Shown here: in pieces, positions 1 through 10,151 of the stretch
How positions within the stretch are numbered: the first letter of the stretch is position 1
Layout: the number at the start of each line of letters is the position of its first letter
Origin: Saprospiraceae bacterium
Lineage (GTDB): Bacteria > Bacteroidota > Bacteroidia > Chitinophagales > Saprospiraceae
Length of the DNA: 64,000 nucleotides
Direction of reading: 5' to 3'
Assembly: GCA_022841745.1 (NCBI GenBank)
Contig: JALHQW010000027.1
Coordinates: forward strand, 28,997 to 92,996
The notes under the pieces: generated by a model
Databases searched by the model: none
Told to the model about the DNA's origin: nothing
What the model saw: the letters and a program-made list of their open reading frames with translations, nothing else
Program-made: the position numbers and the translations under genes

Positions 1-654
1 TTGAAAATCAAGCCGTTGCGAAGCAATATCATACGACCATGTTAAACGATGGGAGGCATTGCCGCCCTCACCGTCAGAGATGATATGCGAAGTACCAGTC
101 CCATCTGCGTTGAACTTCATTTCAAAATAAAAACCATACTCACGGTCGGATTGGGAGAGGTGGCCGGAGAAACGGCCTACGATTGCGGATTGCGGATTGA
201 GGATTTCGGATTGGGGGCCCAAGTTACCTTGTCCATGACTGCCAACTGCCCCCTGCCGAACTGCCAACTTCATAATACCTGGTTTGCAGCCTTGGGCTTC
301 CCAGTTGCCTTCGAGGGTTGCAATGCCTTGGTTTTCAGCGTATTGGAGACGAATGTGCTTGAGGCACCACTTGGCGTTCTCGGGTTCCAACTGCTTCACT
401 TCTTGCAGCACCAGCAGCTTGCCATCGAAACTGCCGCCTACTTCGAACTTGGCAGCACCGCTGCCGTCGGCATTGCTGGAAGTGGCTGTGCCAAACACTT
501 TGCTTCCATCCTGAACCATCTCAATGGAATAGTTGAAACTGGTTGATTTGCCGGTTTGGGTCACCGTGCCAGACCACTCACCACTGAGTGACTGTGATTG
601 GCCTAAATATGCCAACAACAAAAAGCAAAGTATGGAAAGCTGGGTTTTATACAT
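1..654 (-). CDS. Secreted protein of unknown function, 3' end outside window
   Basis: The minus strand reads open from an ATG at 654 to the window edge, giving 218 residues with no stop. The first 20 residues form a signal peptide (MYKTQLSILC start, hydrophobic core, QSQS after the likely cut). The body holds two similar modules: LSGEWSGTVTQ with a following VGGSFDG near residue 75, and VGRFSGHLSQ near residue 160. This suggests a duplicated beta-rich unit such as those in secreted caspase or periplasmic proteins. Between the modules, residues about 129-158 are encoded by two different heptanucleotide repeat tracts (181-215 and 237-270), so the linker looks like repeat DNA read through in frame. 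I do not recognise a named family. The gene is certain as an open frame; its function is unknown. Confidence 0.75.
   Translation of the reverse strand, partial: MYKTQLSILCFLLLAYLGQSQSLSGEWSGTVTQTGKSTSFNYSIEMVQDGSKVFGTATSSNADGSGAAKFEVGGSFDGKLLVLQEVKQLEPENAKWCLKHIRLQYAENQGIATLEGNWEAQGCKPGIMKLAVRQGAVGSHGQGNLGPQSEILNPQSAIVGRFSGHLSQSDREYGFYFEMKFNADGTGTSHIISDGEGGNASHRLTWSYDIASQRLDFQ
181..270. repeat. Two heptanucleotide tracts inside a coding frame
   Basis: 181-215 is five consecutive 7-mers, all variants of GATTKCG or GATTGAG. 237-270 is a run of CAACTGC-like 7- and 8-mers. The reading frame of the secreted protein passes through both without a stop. The first word recurs at 62290-62317 and the second at 28558-28920 and 52399-52431. 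Confidence 0.8.
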
Positions 655-821
655 CAATTGTCTGGTTGAACAAGTTTGAAACGCAAAGCAACCATTTTTA
701 GCGCAAGCTGACTTTGTTGTGGCTCCGCAATTTTATGGAAGCTCAATCAAATGGCCTTGCTACTTTTGCGAAGCTCGGAAAAAGAGTACTTAACCGCATT
801 TTTTCATTAAAAATACCATAC

Positions 822-3032
822 ATGAACCTTCGACCGATAATTTTTAGGTCTTTCTTAGCCTTTACACTCGTTTTCTTTGCATTGGTGGGCTTCGCCCAAC
901 GGCTCAACTGGGCCGCTGACGGCAACAGCTACACCACCACCGAGGAAGGAGCCATTTTGAAGTTCACGCTGCCATCGTTGGAAAAAAGCACCCTCGTCAG
1001 CAAGGACATGCTGAAGCCAATCGGCTCGGATGCGCCCCTCAAAGTTGAGGGTTACTCCTTTTCTGAAGATGGAACGAAGGCGCTGATTTACACCAACAGC
1101 AAAAAGGTCTGGCGCATGAAGACCCGTGGCGATTACTGGCTGCTCGACCTCAGCACCAAGTCGCTCAAGCAGCTTGGCAAGGGCCGCCCAGCTTCCACCC
1201 TAATGTTTGCGAAGCTAAGCCCCGATGGCACAAAGGCGGCCTATGTGAGCGAGCGCAATGTCTATGTGGAAGAGATTTCAAGCGGCGTCATCAAGAAATT
1301 GACGGACGACCTCGGCACTAAAAAGCTCATCAACGGTACTTTCGATTGGGTGTATGAGGAGGAGTTTTTCTGTCGGGATGGCTTCCGCTGGTCGCCAGAC
1401 AGCAAGAGCATCGCCTACTGGCAGATTGACGCCAACAAGATTCGTGATTTTTACATGATCAACAACACGGACTCGGTTTACAGCCAAATCATACCAGTAG
1501 AGTACCCAAAGGTAGGCGACCCGCCCAGCCCGGCCCGCATCGGCGTGGTGGGCATTGCCGATGGCAAAACGACCTGGATGAACGTGCCCGGCGACCCAGC
1601 ACAGCACTACATCGTGCGCATGGAGTGGACGCCCGACGGCAAGGAGGTCATCCTACAGCAACTGAACCGCAAACAGAACGAGAGCAAGCTGATGCGCTGC
1701 AACCCGAAATCGGGCGATGCCCGCACCTTTTACACCGATAAAGACGACGCTTGGGTAACCACGATTAACGAATGGGCGAACCAACCCGTGGGCTGGTTCT
1801 GGCTGGATGGCGGCAAGTCTTTCCTTTGGGCCAGTGAAAAGGACGGCTGGATGCACCTCTACACCATTTCCATTGACGGCAAAAAAGAAACCCTGCTGAC
1901 CGATGGCCGCTACGATGTCATCAGCCTTGACCGCATTGACGAGAAGGGTGGTTGGGTCTATTTTTCGGCTTCGCCAAACAGTGCCATCCAGAAGTACCTG
2001 TACCGGGTGCCATTGAGCAGCAAGGGCAAGTTTGAGGCACTTACACCTGTGACCATGCCTGGCACGCACAGCTACAACGTGTCCACCAACGGCAAATACG
2101 CCCGCTGGAACTTCTCGAACCACTATACCCAGCCAATGACGACCTGGGTGGAACTCCCAAGCCACAAACCACTCGCTGGACAGAAGGACTTGGTCAAGGA
2201 GTTCGACCCAAAGGCCAAGGAGAACAGCAATGTCGAGTATTTCAAAGTGACCACCGAGGACGGAGTGGAAATGGACGGCTGGATGAAAAAGCCCAACGAT
2301 TTTGACCCATCGAAAAAATACCCGGTCGTGTTTTATGTCTATGGTGAGCCTGCCGCCACAACAGTGGGCGATGATTTTGGCGGGGCCAACGACTTTATTT
2401 ACAACGGCGACATGGCCGAGGATGGCTATATCCATGTCAGCCTCGACAACCGGGGCACCCCAGCGCCCAAAGGCCGTGCTTGGCGCAAAGCCATCTACCG
2501 CAAACTCGGGCAGGTGAACATACGTGACCAAGCGATGGGCGCCAAGAAAGTACTGGAAGCTGCTTATTGTGACACCAGCAGGGTAGCAGTGTGGGGCTGG
2601 AGTGGCGGCGGTTCTTCAACGCTGAACCTCATGTTCCAATACCCAGAGATTTACAAAACGGGCATCTCCATCGCCCCTGTGACGAGTTCCTTGTTCTACG
2701 ACAATATCTACACCGAGCGGTACATGGGCCTGCCGCAGGAAAACATGGAGGACTACAAGGCCGGGGCCGCCCTCACCCACGCCAAGAACTTGAAAGGAAA
2801 CTTGCTGCTCATCCACGGCACTGGCGACGACAACGTCCATTTCCAAAATGCGGAAATGTTGGTGAATGAACTGGTGAAGCACAACAAGCAGTTCCAGTAC
2901 ATGGCCTACCCGATGCGCTCGCACAGCATCAGCGAGGGCGAGGGGACGTTCCTCCACCTAAGCACAATGGTGAGCAAGTATTTGAAGGAGCATTGTCCAC
3001 CGGGTGGGGTGACGGCTACGCTTAAGCCTTGA
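822..3032 (+). CDS. Dipeptidyl peptidase IV (S9 family)
   Basis: Serine exopeptidase that removes X-Pro or X-Ala dipeptides, probably periplasmic. The 736-residue length fits the family. The ATG at 822 is chosen because it opens a clean signal peptide (MNLRPIIFRSFL, hydrophobic run, GFAQ); the open frame reaches upstream to 714 but that part has no signal character. The N-terminal half is the eight-bladed DPP4 propeller and carries the substrate-anchoring DWVYEEEF glutamate motif. The C-terminal alpha/beta hydrolase shows the GWSGGG nucleophile elbow (Ser594), the GDDNVHFQ acid loop (Asp669/670) and the RSHSI histidine (His701). A terminator follows at 3070. The gene stands alone between a divergent secreted protein and the adhesin. 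Confidence 0.95.
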   Translation: MNLRPIIFRSFLAFTLVFFALVGFAQRLNWAADGNSYTTTEEGAILKFTLPSLEKSTLVSKDMLKPIGSDAPLKVEGYSFSEDGTKALIYTNSKKVWRMKTRGDYWLLDLSTKSLKQLGKGRPASTLMFAKLSPDGTKAAYVSERNVYVEEISSGVIKKLTDDLGTKKLINGTFDWVYEEEFFCRDGFRWSPDSKSIAYWQIDANKIRDFYMINNTDSVYSQIIPVEYPKVGDPPSPARIGVVGIADGKTTWMNVPGDPAQHYIVRMEWTPDGKEVILQQLNRKQNESKLMRCNPKSGDARTFYTDKDDAWVTTINEWANQPVGWFWLDGGKSFLWASEKDGWMHLYTISIDGKKETLLTDGRYDVISLDRIDEKGGWVYFSASPNSAIQKYLYRVPLSSKGKFEALTPVTMPGTHSYNVSTNGKYARWNFSNHYTQPMTTWVELPSHKPLAGQKDLVKEFDPKAKENSNVEYFKVTTEDGVEMDGWMKKPNDFDPSKKYPVVFYVYGEPAATTVGDDFGGANDFIYNGDMAEDGYIHVSLDNRGTPAPKGRAWRKAIYRKLGQVNIRDQAMGAKKVLEAAYCDTSRVAVWGWSGGGSSTLNLMFQYPEIYKTGISIAPVTSSLFYDNIYTERYMGLPQENMEDYKAGAALTHAKNLKGNLLLIHGTGDDNVHFQNAEMLVNELVKHNKQFQYMAYPMRSHSISEGEGTFLHLSTMVSKYLKEHCPPGGVTATLKP

Positions 3033-3069
3033 TTCAGGGATGAGGAATGAAGAATGAGGCATAAAATGG

Positions 3070-3106
3070 AACAGGCCATCCGAGGGGTTCGGGTAGCCTG
3101 TTTTTC
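3070..3106 (+). terminator. Rho-independent terminator after DPP4
   Basis: The stem AACAGGC (3070-3076) pairs with GCCTGTT (3096-3102), with a run of T at the 3' side. Confidence 0.7.
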
Positions 3107-3315
3107 GTTCTAATTTTTGCTAACCAATCATTGAATAACAAGTTGATTGCCTTTCACCAACTATTTGGGCTTCTATTTTAAGGCCTTGAATCGCTATGGC
3201 AGTTATATTGTAACGCAAAATGGAGTTCCCATCTCCCAACCGCCAGTTTCCACCAAACCGCCAAATTTCACCCTTGCTTAACGCTAAATACCCGCATCAC
3301 GCCGTTCTTTTGTGC

Positions 3316-3323
3316 TACCTTTG
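3316..3323 (+). promoter_or_regulatory. -7 promoter element of the adhesin gene
   Basis: TACCTTTG matches the Bacteroidota -7 consensus TAnnTTTG, 37 bases before the ATG. No convincing -33 element was found at the usual distance. Confidence 0.5.
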
Positions 3324-3360
3324 CTTTGCAAAAATACTCTCCCAAAACAAAAGATAAACG

Positions 3361-6300
3361 ATGGCTAAAAGGCTTTTCGGATGGCATATTTCAGCAGGCT
3401 TCCGCAACGGGTTGTTGCTCATGCTCCTTATGTGTGGCTTTGCCGCCACTTCCTATGGCCAAATCTGGTCTGAAAACTTCGACTCCTACGCAAATGGAAC
3501 GATGAACGGCCCGCCAAAATGGTCATCGTATGCGACAGATTGCGACGATAGCGGCCAACTCAACCAAGGACCTGGCCAAAGCCAATGGGGCGTATGGAGT
3601 GGTGTATTCACCATAAATGATGCAGAGGGTGCCCCCTGCTGTCCTACTTTTGGAGGGGGTGGCAACGACAACGGCTGGCTTTCGCAAGTGATTGACATTG
3701 ACGATTACTGCGATGTGTCAATTTCAATGGTAGTTAATGCTTCAGGAACATTCGAATGTTCATTTCCTGCCATGCCTTCCTTTGGCTGCTTGGACGACAT
3801 TTCAGACAACGCTCATGACCAGGTATTGATAGAATACAGCCTGGATGGCGGGGGATGGACTCAAATGGCCTATATCTGCGGGAATGCTGGCCTTGGGACA
3901 ATTACTACGACAGGCTTGAACGGCTCCACCCTCCAAATCCGGTTTTTTGCTGCCAATAAGGCCAATGGAGAATTTTATTATATTGACAATATGGTTGTTG
4001 CTGGCACAACCGCCCCAATCCCAACCTTCACGCAAGTAGGCCCACTCTGCGAGAACGGTGCCCCGGTGACGCTTCCCACAACTTCCAACCAAGGCATCAA
4101 CGGCGTTTGGGCACCACCCGTTTTCAATCCAGCTGGCCTTGGCGGCACCACCACCACGGTCGAGTTCACCGCTAGCGCTGGCCAATGCGCTCAGGACACA
4201 GAAATGGACATTGTCGTCAATGTGGCCATAGATCCTGTGCTGCCACCGCTCGGCCCATACTGCGAGGATGGTGCTGCGGTGGCCTTGCCAACCGTGAATT
4301 CCGGGGTGAACGGAACTTGGTCGGGGCCAGGTGTTTCGGGAAATATGTTCAACCCAGGTTCGGCCAACATAGGTATAAACACGCTGACTTTCACCCCAGT
4401 GCCAAGTGCTTGTGCAACGACCAACTCCATTGATGTTCAAGTTACCGCTGCTGGTGTGCCCGACCTCGACTCGGATGTGATGTGCGAAGCCGACCCGCCC
4501 TACGACCTCAACGATTTGGAAGACCCAGCCTATCCGAATGGCACATGGTCGGGGCCAGGCGTCACTGGCAACCAGTTCGACCCAACTGGGCAGAGCGGCA
4601 GCGTGATTTTGACTTTCACCTCCAGCGACCCTTGCGTAGCCCCTGCTACGACGAACATCATCGTCAACCCGTTGCAAAACCCCAATATCAGCGGCATTCC
4701 CGCTTCCATATGCGAATTGGACGACCCCATCTCATTGCCCACCAACCAAAGCGGCATCAATGGCTCATGGTCGGGGCCAGGGGTAACTGGCAATATGTTC
4801 GACCCGACGGGCCTGAGCGGCAGCGTCACGTTGACTTTCACGCCCAATGCTGGGCTTTGTGCCAACCCAGCAACAACCAGCATCAACGTCCAACAGGCCA
4901 TAACCCCCGTTATTTCGGGTATCCAGGCCAGCATTTGTGAACTCGCAGCCCCCATCAACCTGCCCACCACCCAAAATGGCATCAATGGTGTCTGGTCGGG
5001 GCCGGGCGTGGTTGGGGACATGTTCGACCCCTCCGGCCAGAACGGGCCTGTCACGCTTACCTTCGCCCCGAATGCAGGGCAATGTGCCAACAACGCCTCG
5101 TTCACTATTACCGTCAATCCTGCTGCCAACTTGGTCATCACAGGCATACCGAGCAGCATTTGCGAAACGGCCAACTCCGTCAACCTGCCGCCAACGGTAG
5201 GCGGCTTTGCTGGCACTTGGTCAGGACAAGGGGTGAGCGGCAATATTTTCGACCCATCGGGGCTTAGCGGTATCGTGACCTTGACCTTTACACCTAACAC
5301 AGGACTATGTGCAAACCCTGCAAGCACGGATATTGATGTCGAAACACCCACCACGCCCAATATCTCTGGCTTGCCTGCTTCGGTTTGCGAATTGGATGCC
5401 CCCATTCCATTGCCCACCAACCAAAGTGGCATCAATGGCAACTGGTCGGGGCCGGGTGTGGCTGGCAATATGTTCGACCCGGCAGGTCAGGGCGGCAGCG
5501 TCACATTGACTTTCACGCCCAATGCTGGGCTTTGCGCCAACCCTGCTACAGGCAGCATCAACGTAGAACAGGCCATAACGCCCGTCATCACTGGGGTGCC
5601 CAACAATATCTGCGAACTGGAAGCTCCCATCATCTTGCCCACCAACCAATCGGGCATTGATGGCACTTGGTCAGGCCCTGGCGTTTCAAACAACACCTTC
5701 GACCCCACAGGCTTCAACGGCACGGTCAGCTTGACCTTCACCCCCAACGCCGGGCAATGTGCCCTCAATACCAACGCTCCCATCACGGTGGAGGGCGCCA
5801 TCATCCCCACCATCACTGGCGTGCCAGCTTCCGTTTGCAACAATGCACCAGCCTTCGCCCTGCCCACCAACCAGGGTGGCATCATGGGCGACTGGTCGGG
5901 ACAAGGGGTCATTGGCAATATCTTCAACCCAGCAGGGCTGAATGGCACCTACACGTTGACCTTCGCACCTGATGCAGGCATTTGCGCCGTGGGCGCAACA
6001 ACAGATATTACCGTAGGCAACGGAGGTCCTCCAACTCTCAGCGGTGTGCCATCCTCTATTTGCGAGTCGGCTCCGCCAATCACCTTGCCGAATATACAGG
6101 ACGGCATCACGGGCGACTGGTCGGGGCAAGGCGTTATCAACAATATCTTCAACCCTTCGGGCTTGAACGGCATCATCACGCTGACCTTCACGCCCGATGC
6201 TTCTTTTTGCGCCGAACCTGCGACAACCACTATCGAAGTGGGCACAGGCGGGGCACCTGCCATCACGGGCGTACCAGCCAATATTTGCCAATCGGCCAAT

Positions 6301-9300
6301 CCCATTTCATTGCCGACCACACAGGACGGCATAACGGGCAATTGGTCGGGCCAAGGCGTGACCAACAACAGCTTCAACCCGGCGGGCCTCAATGGCAATA
6401 TCACACTGACTTTCACGCCAGATGCCTCGTTTTGCGCCATCAACGCCACGACCATCATCAACGTGGGAAATGGCGGCACACCTACCCTCTCAGGCGTGCC
6501 AACTTCTATTTGTGAAACGGCTGCGGCCATTGCATTGCCGACCACACAGGGCGGCATGACGGGCACCTGGTCGGGCCAAGGCGTGACCAACAACAGCTTT
6601 AACCCAGCGGGCCTCAGCGGCAATATCACGTTGACCTTTACGCCAGCACCATCTTTTTGCGCCTCCAGCGCAACGACCAGTATCAGCGTTGGCACAGGGC
6701 CAGCACCCAATATCAGTGGAGTGCCTGCCACTATTTGCCAAACCGACCAGCCCATTGCCTTGCCGACCACGCAGGGCGGCATGACCGGCACCTGGTCGGG
6801 ACAGGGCGTGACGAACAATAGCTTTAACCCTGCGGCCTTGAACGGCAACATCACGTTGACCTTCACGCCAGCTGTTTCTTTTTGTGCCAATAACGCTACC
6901 ACTTCAATTGTCATCAACCTGCCTGCAACACCTGCTTTGGGAACTCCTGCACCCCTATGCCAGACGAGCAACGTGCTCATTCTCAGCACCCTGAACGACC
7001 CGAATTATCCGGCTGGCACGTGGAGCGGAGCTGGTGTCAATGGTGGGAATTTTGACCCATCGGGCCAGAGCGGCAACGTGGTTTTGACTTATTCGCCTAC
7101 GGCAAACTGCGTGAACCAAGCTACAACCACGGTTACGGTGAACGCCCCTGTTTCGCCCATGCTTGGAACAGCCGCTGTTTGCGAAAGCGATAGCCCGCTG
7201 AACCTTGCCCCGCTGGCAAACCCCAATTATCCGAACGGCACTTGGAGCGGTCCCGGCGTGAGTGGCGGTAGCTTTGACCCAAATTTGCAAAGCGGCGCCG
7301 TGACGCTCACCTTCACGCCTTCGGCAAACTGCACCTCCCCTGCCACCACTGCCGTGACGGTCAACCAAGCGCCTAGTTTTAGCGCCCTCGATGAGCCATG
7401 CGATGCCACCAACACGACCTATACAGTGACCTTCAATATCAATGGCGGCTCAGCGCCCTACACCGTGAATGGCGTAACGCTCACAGGCAACAACTTCACC
7501 TCCCCTCCCATCACCAGCACTGGCACTTATAATTTTGTGATTGACGATGCACTGGGCTGCGGGCCAGTAACGGTAAGCGGCACGGAAAACTGCAATTGCA
7601 CGACAGATGCGGGAACGATGAATATCGGCAACAACACACTGGTAGTGTGCTACAATAGTGCAAGTTTCTCTGCCCCTTTCAATGCCGATGAAGTATTGGA
7701 TGGTGATGATATATTGGAATTTGTACTCCACGACAACCCTGGTGCCACGCTTGGGACAGTCATTGCGACAAGCGCCACCCCAGTTTTCCCTGTTCCAACA
7801 GGGGTGGTTTTGGGGGAAACCTATTATGTGTCATCGGTAGCTGGCAACGGCGGGCCCAACGGTGTAAACCTAAATGACGACTGTTTGTCCGTTTCGCAGG
7901 GATTTCCTGTTCAATTCTATTTGCCCACGGTTGTACTTGGCCCAGATGCCACTATTTGCGCCAGTGATTGCATCGAAATACCGCTAAACTTCACAGGCTA
8001 CGCTCCATTTATCCTCGACTATACTTTGTCTATTAATGGGTTGAGCCAAAATGGGTTTCTTGACAACTTGCCTAACAGTTCCAGTTTTGAAGTCTGCCCA
8101 TCGGATTTTGGCCTAACAAATGGCACCATCACATTTACAGTAGATGGATTTGCGGATAGCCTAAACTGTCTGATAAATTACGGTTTGGCTCCAAACCCGC
8201 CGAGCACTACCATTACGGTTGGGAACGCCGTCTTCAATAATATCAATGAAACCCTATGCTCCGATGAATCCTTGGTGGTCAATGGCGAGGTTTACGACAT
8301 CAACAACCCCAGTGGCACAGAGCTTTTCCCCAGTGCCAGTATCTCTGGTTGCGATTCGGTGGTAAACGTGAATCTGGCTTTTTATCCTCCTTCAAGCGGT
8401 ACAGATAGCCAAGGAATATGCCCTGGGCAGGTAATTACCATCAATGGGACGGATTATGATGAGAACAACCTCACCGGTACCGAGGTATTGGCCAATGCCT
8501 CGGTGAACGGCTGCGACTCTACGGTTTTTGTCAACCTTACTTTATTGCAAAGCACGGTGAACAATCTCACCCAGACCCTTTGCACGGGGGGCAGTATCAC
8601 GGTCAACGGAACGGTTTACAACGAAGCGAACCCCACAGGTACGGAGGTCATCCAAAATGGCAGTTTTAATGGTTGCGACTCGACCATCAATGTCAGTTTG
8701 ACCTTCAACTCCGTAGTGACCAATAACCTGAGCCCAACCCTTTGCCCCGGTGAGAACATTGAGGTAAATGGTACGACCTACGATGCCAGCAACCCAACAG
8801 GCACGGAGACAATTCCCAATGGCAGCTTCCTCGGCTGCGATTCAGTAATCGTCGTAAGCCTGAGCTTCTACCTCGTTGCGAGCAACACCATAGATGACCA
8901 GTTGTGCACTGGCGGCAGCATGATCGTGAACGGTACGGTCTATGACGAGAACAACCCAACTGGCACTGAAATCTTGCAGAATGTCACCATCAATGGCTGT
9001 GATTCAACGGTTTTCGTCAATTTAACTTTCGGCACTTCCGTCATCGTTTCTTATGAGGAGATGCTTTGCCCGGGGGAGGTTGTGTTCATCAATGGTACGA
9101 TGTACTCGGCCAGCAACCCAACGGGCAGCGAAACCTTCCCCCAAGGCAGCTACCTTGGATGCGATTCCACGGTGAACATCAGCCTTTTATTCTATCAAGA
9201 GGCAATAGGCAATATCACAGAGATATTGCAAGTAGGAGGATTTATCGTGGTGAACGGCACGGTCTATAACGAACAGAACCCAACCGGCATCGAGGTCTTC

Positions 9301-10146
9301 ATGGGAGCGAGTTATCTTGGCTGCGATTCTACGGTCATCATCAGTCTTAGTTTTGTAGGTGGAAATGTCATCTCAGCTATTACGCAAGTCAATTCGCCGC
9401 TTTGCCAGTTCGGCAACGATGGCTCCATCGTGCTTTCGAGCATCAGTGGCGGTACCCCGCCTTATATTGTGGCACTGAACGGTAGCAACTCGATGCCAGT
9501 CGTCAACTTCCCCGTCATCTTTGACAACCTGACCTTTGGTTTCCATACGCTCACGGTCATAGATGCCGATGGCACGGTCGTTAACCAAGAGATTTTCATG
9601 CCCGATGCTCTTCCATTTGAGGTGAACCTTGGCGGTACCCAGACCATTCCGTTGGGCAACAGCGTGACCCTGACCGTTGGCTCTGATACCCAAATCACGA
9701 GCTGGGCCTGGTCACCACCCGACTACCTCGACTGCACTGACTGCCCCTCCCCCACTTCCACACCTACGAACGACATCACCTATACCTTGGCCGTGACCGA
9801 CATCAATGGCTGTACTTCCGAGGGCGAGGTTTCCATCATCGTGGAGAAAAAGCAGGAGGTATATGTACCCAATGCTTTTTCACCGAACAACGACGGCATC
9901 AACGACGAACTGACCATATTTGCCAGCCCACAGGTTGAGCGGGTAATTGGGTTTCAGATCTATAGCCGTTGGGGCGAGCAGGTGTTTGCCCAATTCGACT
10001 TCCCGCCAAACGACCTTCAATTTGGCTGGGACGGAACCTTCAAAGGCGAAATAATGGATCCTGCGGTATTCGGATGGTTTGCAGAAATCCGTTTTTTGGA
10101 TGGTCAGGTAAGGCTGTTCAAGGGGGATGTGACTTTGGTACGTTAA
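3361..10146 (+). CDS. Giant repeat adhesin with type IX secretion tail
   Basis: A 2261-residue secreted protein. The signal peptide occupies residues 1-34 (ends TSYGQ). A lectin-like or jelly-roll segment follows (about 35-215). Then come 15 tandem units of about 75 residues (about 220-1338), each an Ig-like module with an ICE/ICQ cysteine, a TWSGPGV or NWSGQGV core, an FDP or FNP turn, LTFTP and a second cysteine. After a spacer come seven units of about 53 residues (about 1626-1999) with LCPG, VNGTVYD, NPTGTE and GCDST motifs. Residues about 2167-2261 (VYVPNAFSPNNDGIND, GRWGEQVF-like core, KGDV) are the gliding-motility-associated C-terminal domain of type B T9SS cargo. It is therefore exported by T9SS and displayed on or released from the surface. 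A role in adhesion is inferred from the architecture; the ligand is unknown. Confidence 0.9.
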   Translation: MAKRLFGWHISAGFRNGLLLMLLMCGFAATSYGQIWSENFDSYANGTMNGPPKWSSYATDCDDSGQLNQGPGQSQWGVWSGVFTINDAEGAPCCPTFGGGGNDNGWLSQVIDIDDYCDVSISMVVNASGTFECSFPAMPSFGCLDDISDNAHDQVLIEYSLDGGGWTQMAYICGNAGLGTITTTGLNGSTLQIRFFAANKANGEFYYIDNMVVAGTTAPIPTFTQVGPLCENGAPVTLPTTSNQGINGVWAPPVFNPAGLGGTTTTVEFTASAGQCAQDTEMDIVVNVAIDPVLPPLGPYCEDGAAVALPTVNSGVNGTWSGPGVSGNMFNPGSANIGINTLTFTPVPSACATTNSIDVQVTAAGVPDLDSDVMCEADPPYDLNDLEDPAYPNGTWSGPGVTGNQFDPTGQSGSVILTFTSSDPCVAPATTNIIVNPLQNPNISGIPASICELDDPISLPTNQSGINGSWSGPGVTGNMFDPTGLSGSVTLTFTPNAGLCANPATTSINVQQAITPVISGIQASICELAAPINLPTTQNGINGVWSGPGVVGDMFDPSGQNGPVTLTFAPNAGQCANNASFTITVNPAANLVITGIPSSICETANSVNLPPTVGGFAGTWSGQGVSGNIFDPSGLSGIVTLTFTPNTGLCANPASTDIDVETPTTPNISGLPASVCELDAPIPLPTNQSGINGNWSGPGVAGNMFDPAGQGGSVTLTFTPNAGLCANPATGSINVEQAITPVITGVPNNICELEAPIILPTNQSGIDGTWSGPGVSNNTFDPTGFNGTVSLTFTPNAGQCALNTNAPITVEGAIIPTITGVPASVCNNAPAFALPTNQGGIMGDWSGQGVIGNIFNPAGLNGTYTLTFAPDAGICAVGATTDITVGNGGPPTLSGVPSSICESAPPITLPNIQDGITGDWSGQGVINNIFNPSGLNGIITLTFTPDASFCAEPATTTIEVGTGGAPAITGVPANICQSANPISLPTTQDGITGNWSGQGVTNNSFNPAGLNGNITLTFTPDASFCAINATTIINVGNGGTPTLSGVPTSICETAAAIALPTTQGGMTGTWSGQGVTNNSFNPAGLSGNITLTFTPAPSFCASSATTSISVGTGPAPNISGVPATICQTDQPIALPTTQGGMTGTWSGQGVTNNSFNPAALNGNITLTFTPAVSFCANNATTSIVINLPATPALGTPAPLCQTSNVLILSTLNDPNYPAGTWSGAGVNGGNFDPSGQSGNVVLTYSPTANCVNQATTTVTVNAPVSPMLGTAAVCESDSPLNLAPLANPNYPNGTWSGPGVSGGSFDPNLQSGAVTLTFTPSANCTSPATTAVTVNQAPSFSALDEPCDATNTTYTVTFNINGGSAPYTVNGVTLTGNNFTSPPITSTGTYNFVIDDALGCGPVTVSGTENCNCTTDAGTMNIGNNTLVVCYNSASFSAPFNADEVLDGDDILEFVLHDNPGATLGTVIATSATPVFPVPTGVVLGETYYVSSVAGNGGPNGVNLNDDCLSVSQGFPVQFYLPTVVLGPDATICASDCIEIPLNFTGYAPFILDYTLSINGLSQNGFLDNLPNSSSFEVCPSDFGLTNGTITFTVDGFADSLNCLINYGLAPNPPSTTITVGNAVFNNINETLCSDESLVVNGEVYDINNPSGTELFPSASISGCDSVVNVNLAFYPPSSGTDSQGICPGQVITINGTDYDENNLTGTEVLANASVNGCDSTVFVNLTLLQSTVNNLTQTLCTGGSITVNGTVYNEANPTGTEVIQNGSFNGCDSTINVSLTFNSVVTNNLSPTLCPGENIEVNGTTYDASNPTGTETIPNGSFLGCDSVIVVSLSFYLVASNTIDDQLCTGGSMIVNGTVYDENNPTGTEILQNVTINGCDSTVFVNLTFGTSVIVSYEEMLCPGEVVFINGTMYSASNPTGSETFPQGSYLGCDSTVNISLLFYQEAIGNITEILQVGGFIVVNGTVYNEQNPTGIEVFMGASYLGCDSTVIISLSFVGGNVISAITQVNSPLCQFGNDGSIVLSSISGGTPPYIVALNGSNSMPVVNFPVIFDNLTFGFHTLTVIDADGTVVNQEIFMPDALPFEVNLGGTQTIPLGNSVTLTVGSDTQITSWAWSPPDYLDCTDCPSPTSTPTNDITYTLAVTDINGCTSEGEVSIIVEKKQEVYVPNAFSPNNDGINDELTIFASPQVERVIGFQIYSRWGEQVFAQFDFPPNDLQFGWDGTFKGEIMDPAVFGWFAEIRFLDGQVRLFKGDVTLVR
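4018..7374 (+). repeat. Coding array of 15 units of about 225 bp
   Basis: Fifteen in-frame Ig-like units within the adhesin. Units 11-13 are nearly identical to each other at DNA level (shared TGGTCGGGCCAAGGCGTGAC-type core), which suggests recent duplication. Units 1-3 and 14-15 are more diverged. Confidence 0.9.
8236..9357 (+). repeat. Coding array of 7 units of about 160 bp
   Basis: Seven in-frame units with VNGTVYD, NPTGTE and GCDST signatures. The last unit has lost the first cysteine (EILQVGGF where the others have LCPGE or LCTGG). Confidence 0.9.
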
Positions 10147-10151
10147 ACATC

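Larger units (their letters stand above)
3033..3360. other. Intergenic stretch with heptamer tract, terminator and promoter element
   Basis: No gene seen. Just after the DPP4 stop, 3037-3060 holds GGAATGA-like 7-mers, the same word found on the other strand before trehalase (43628-43667). A hairpin terminator follows at 3070-3106 and a -7 element lies at 3316-3323. Confidence 0.6.
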
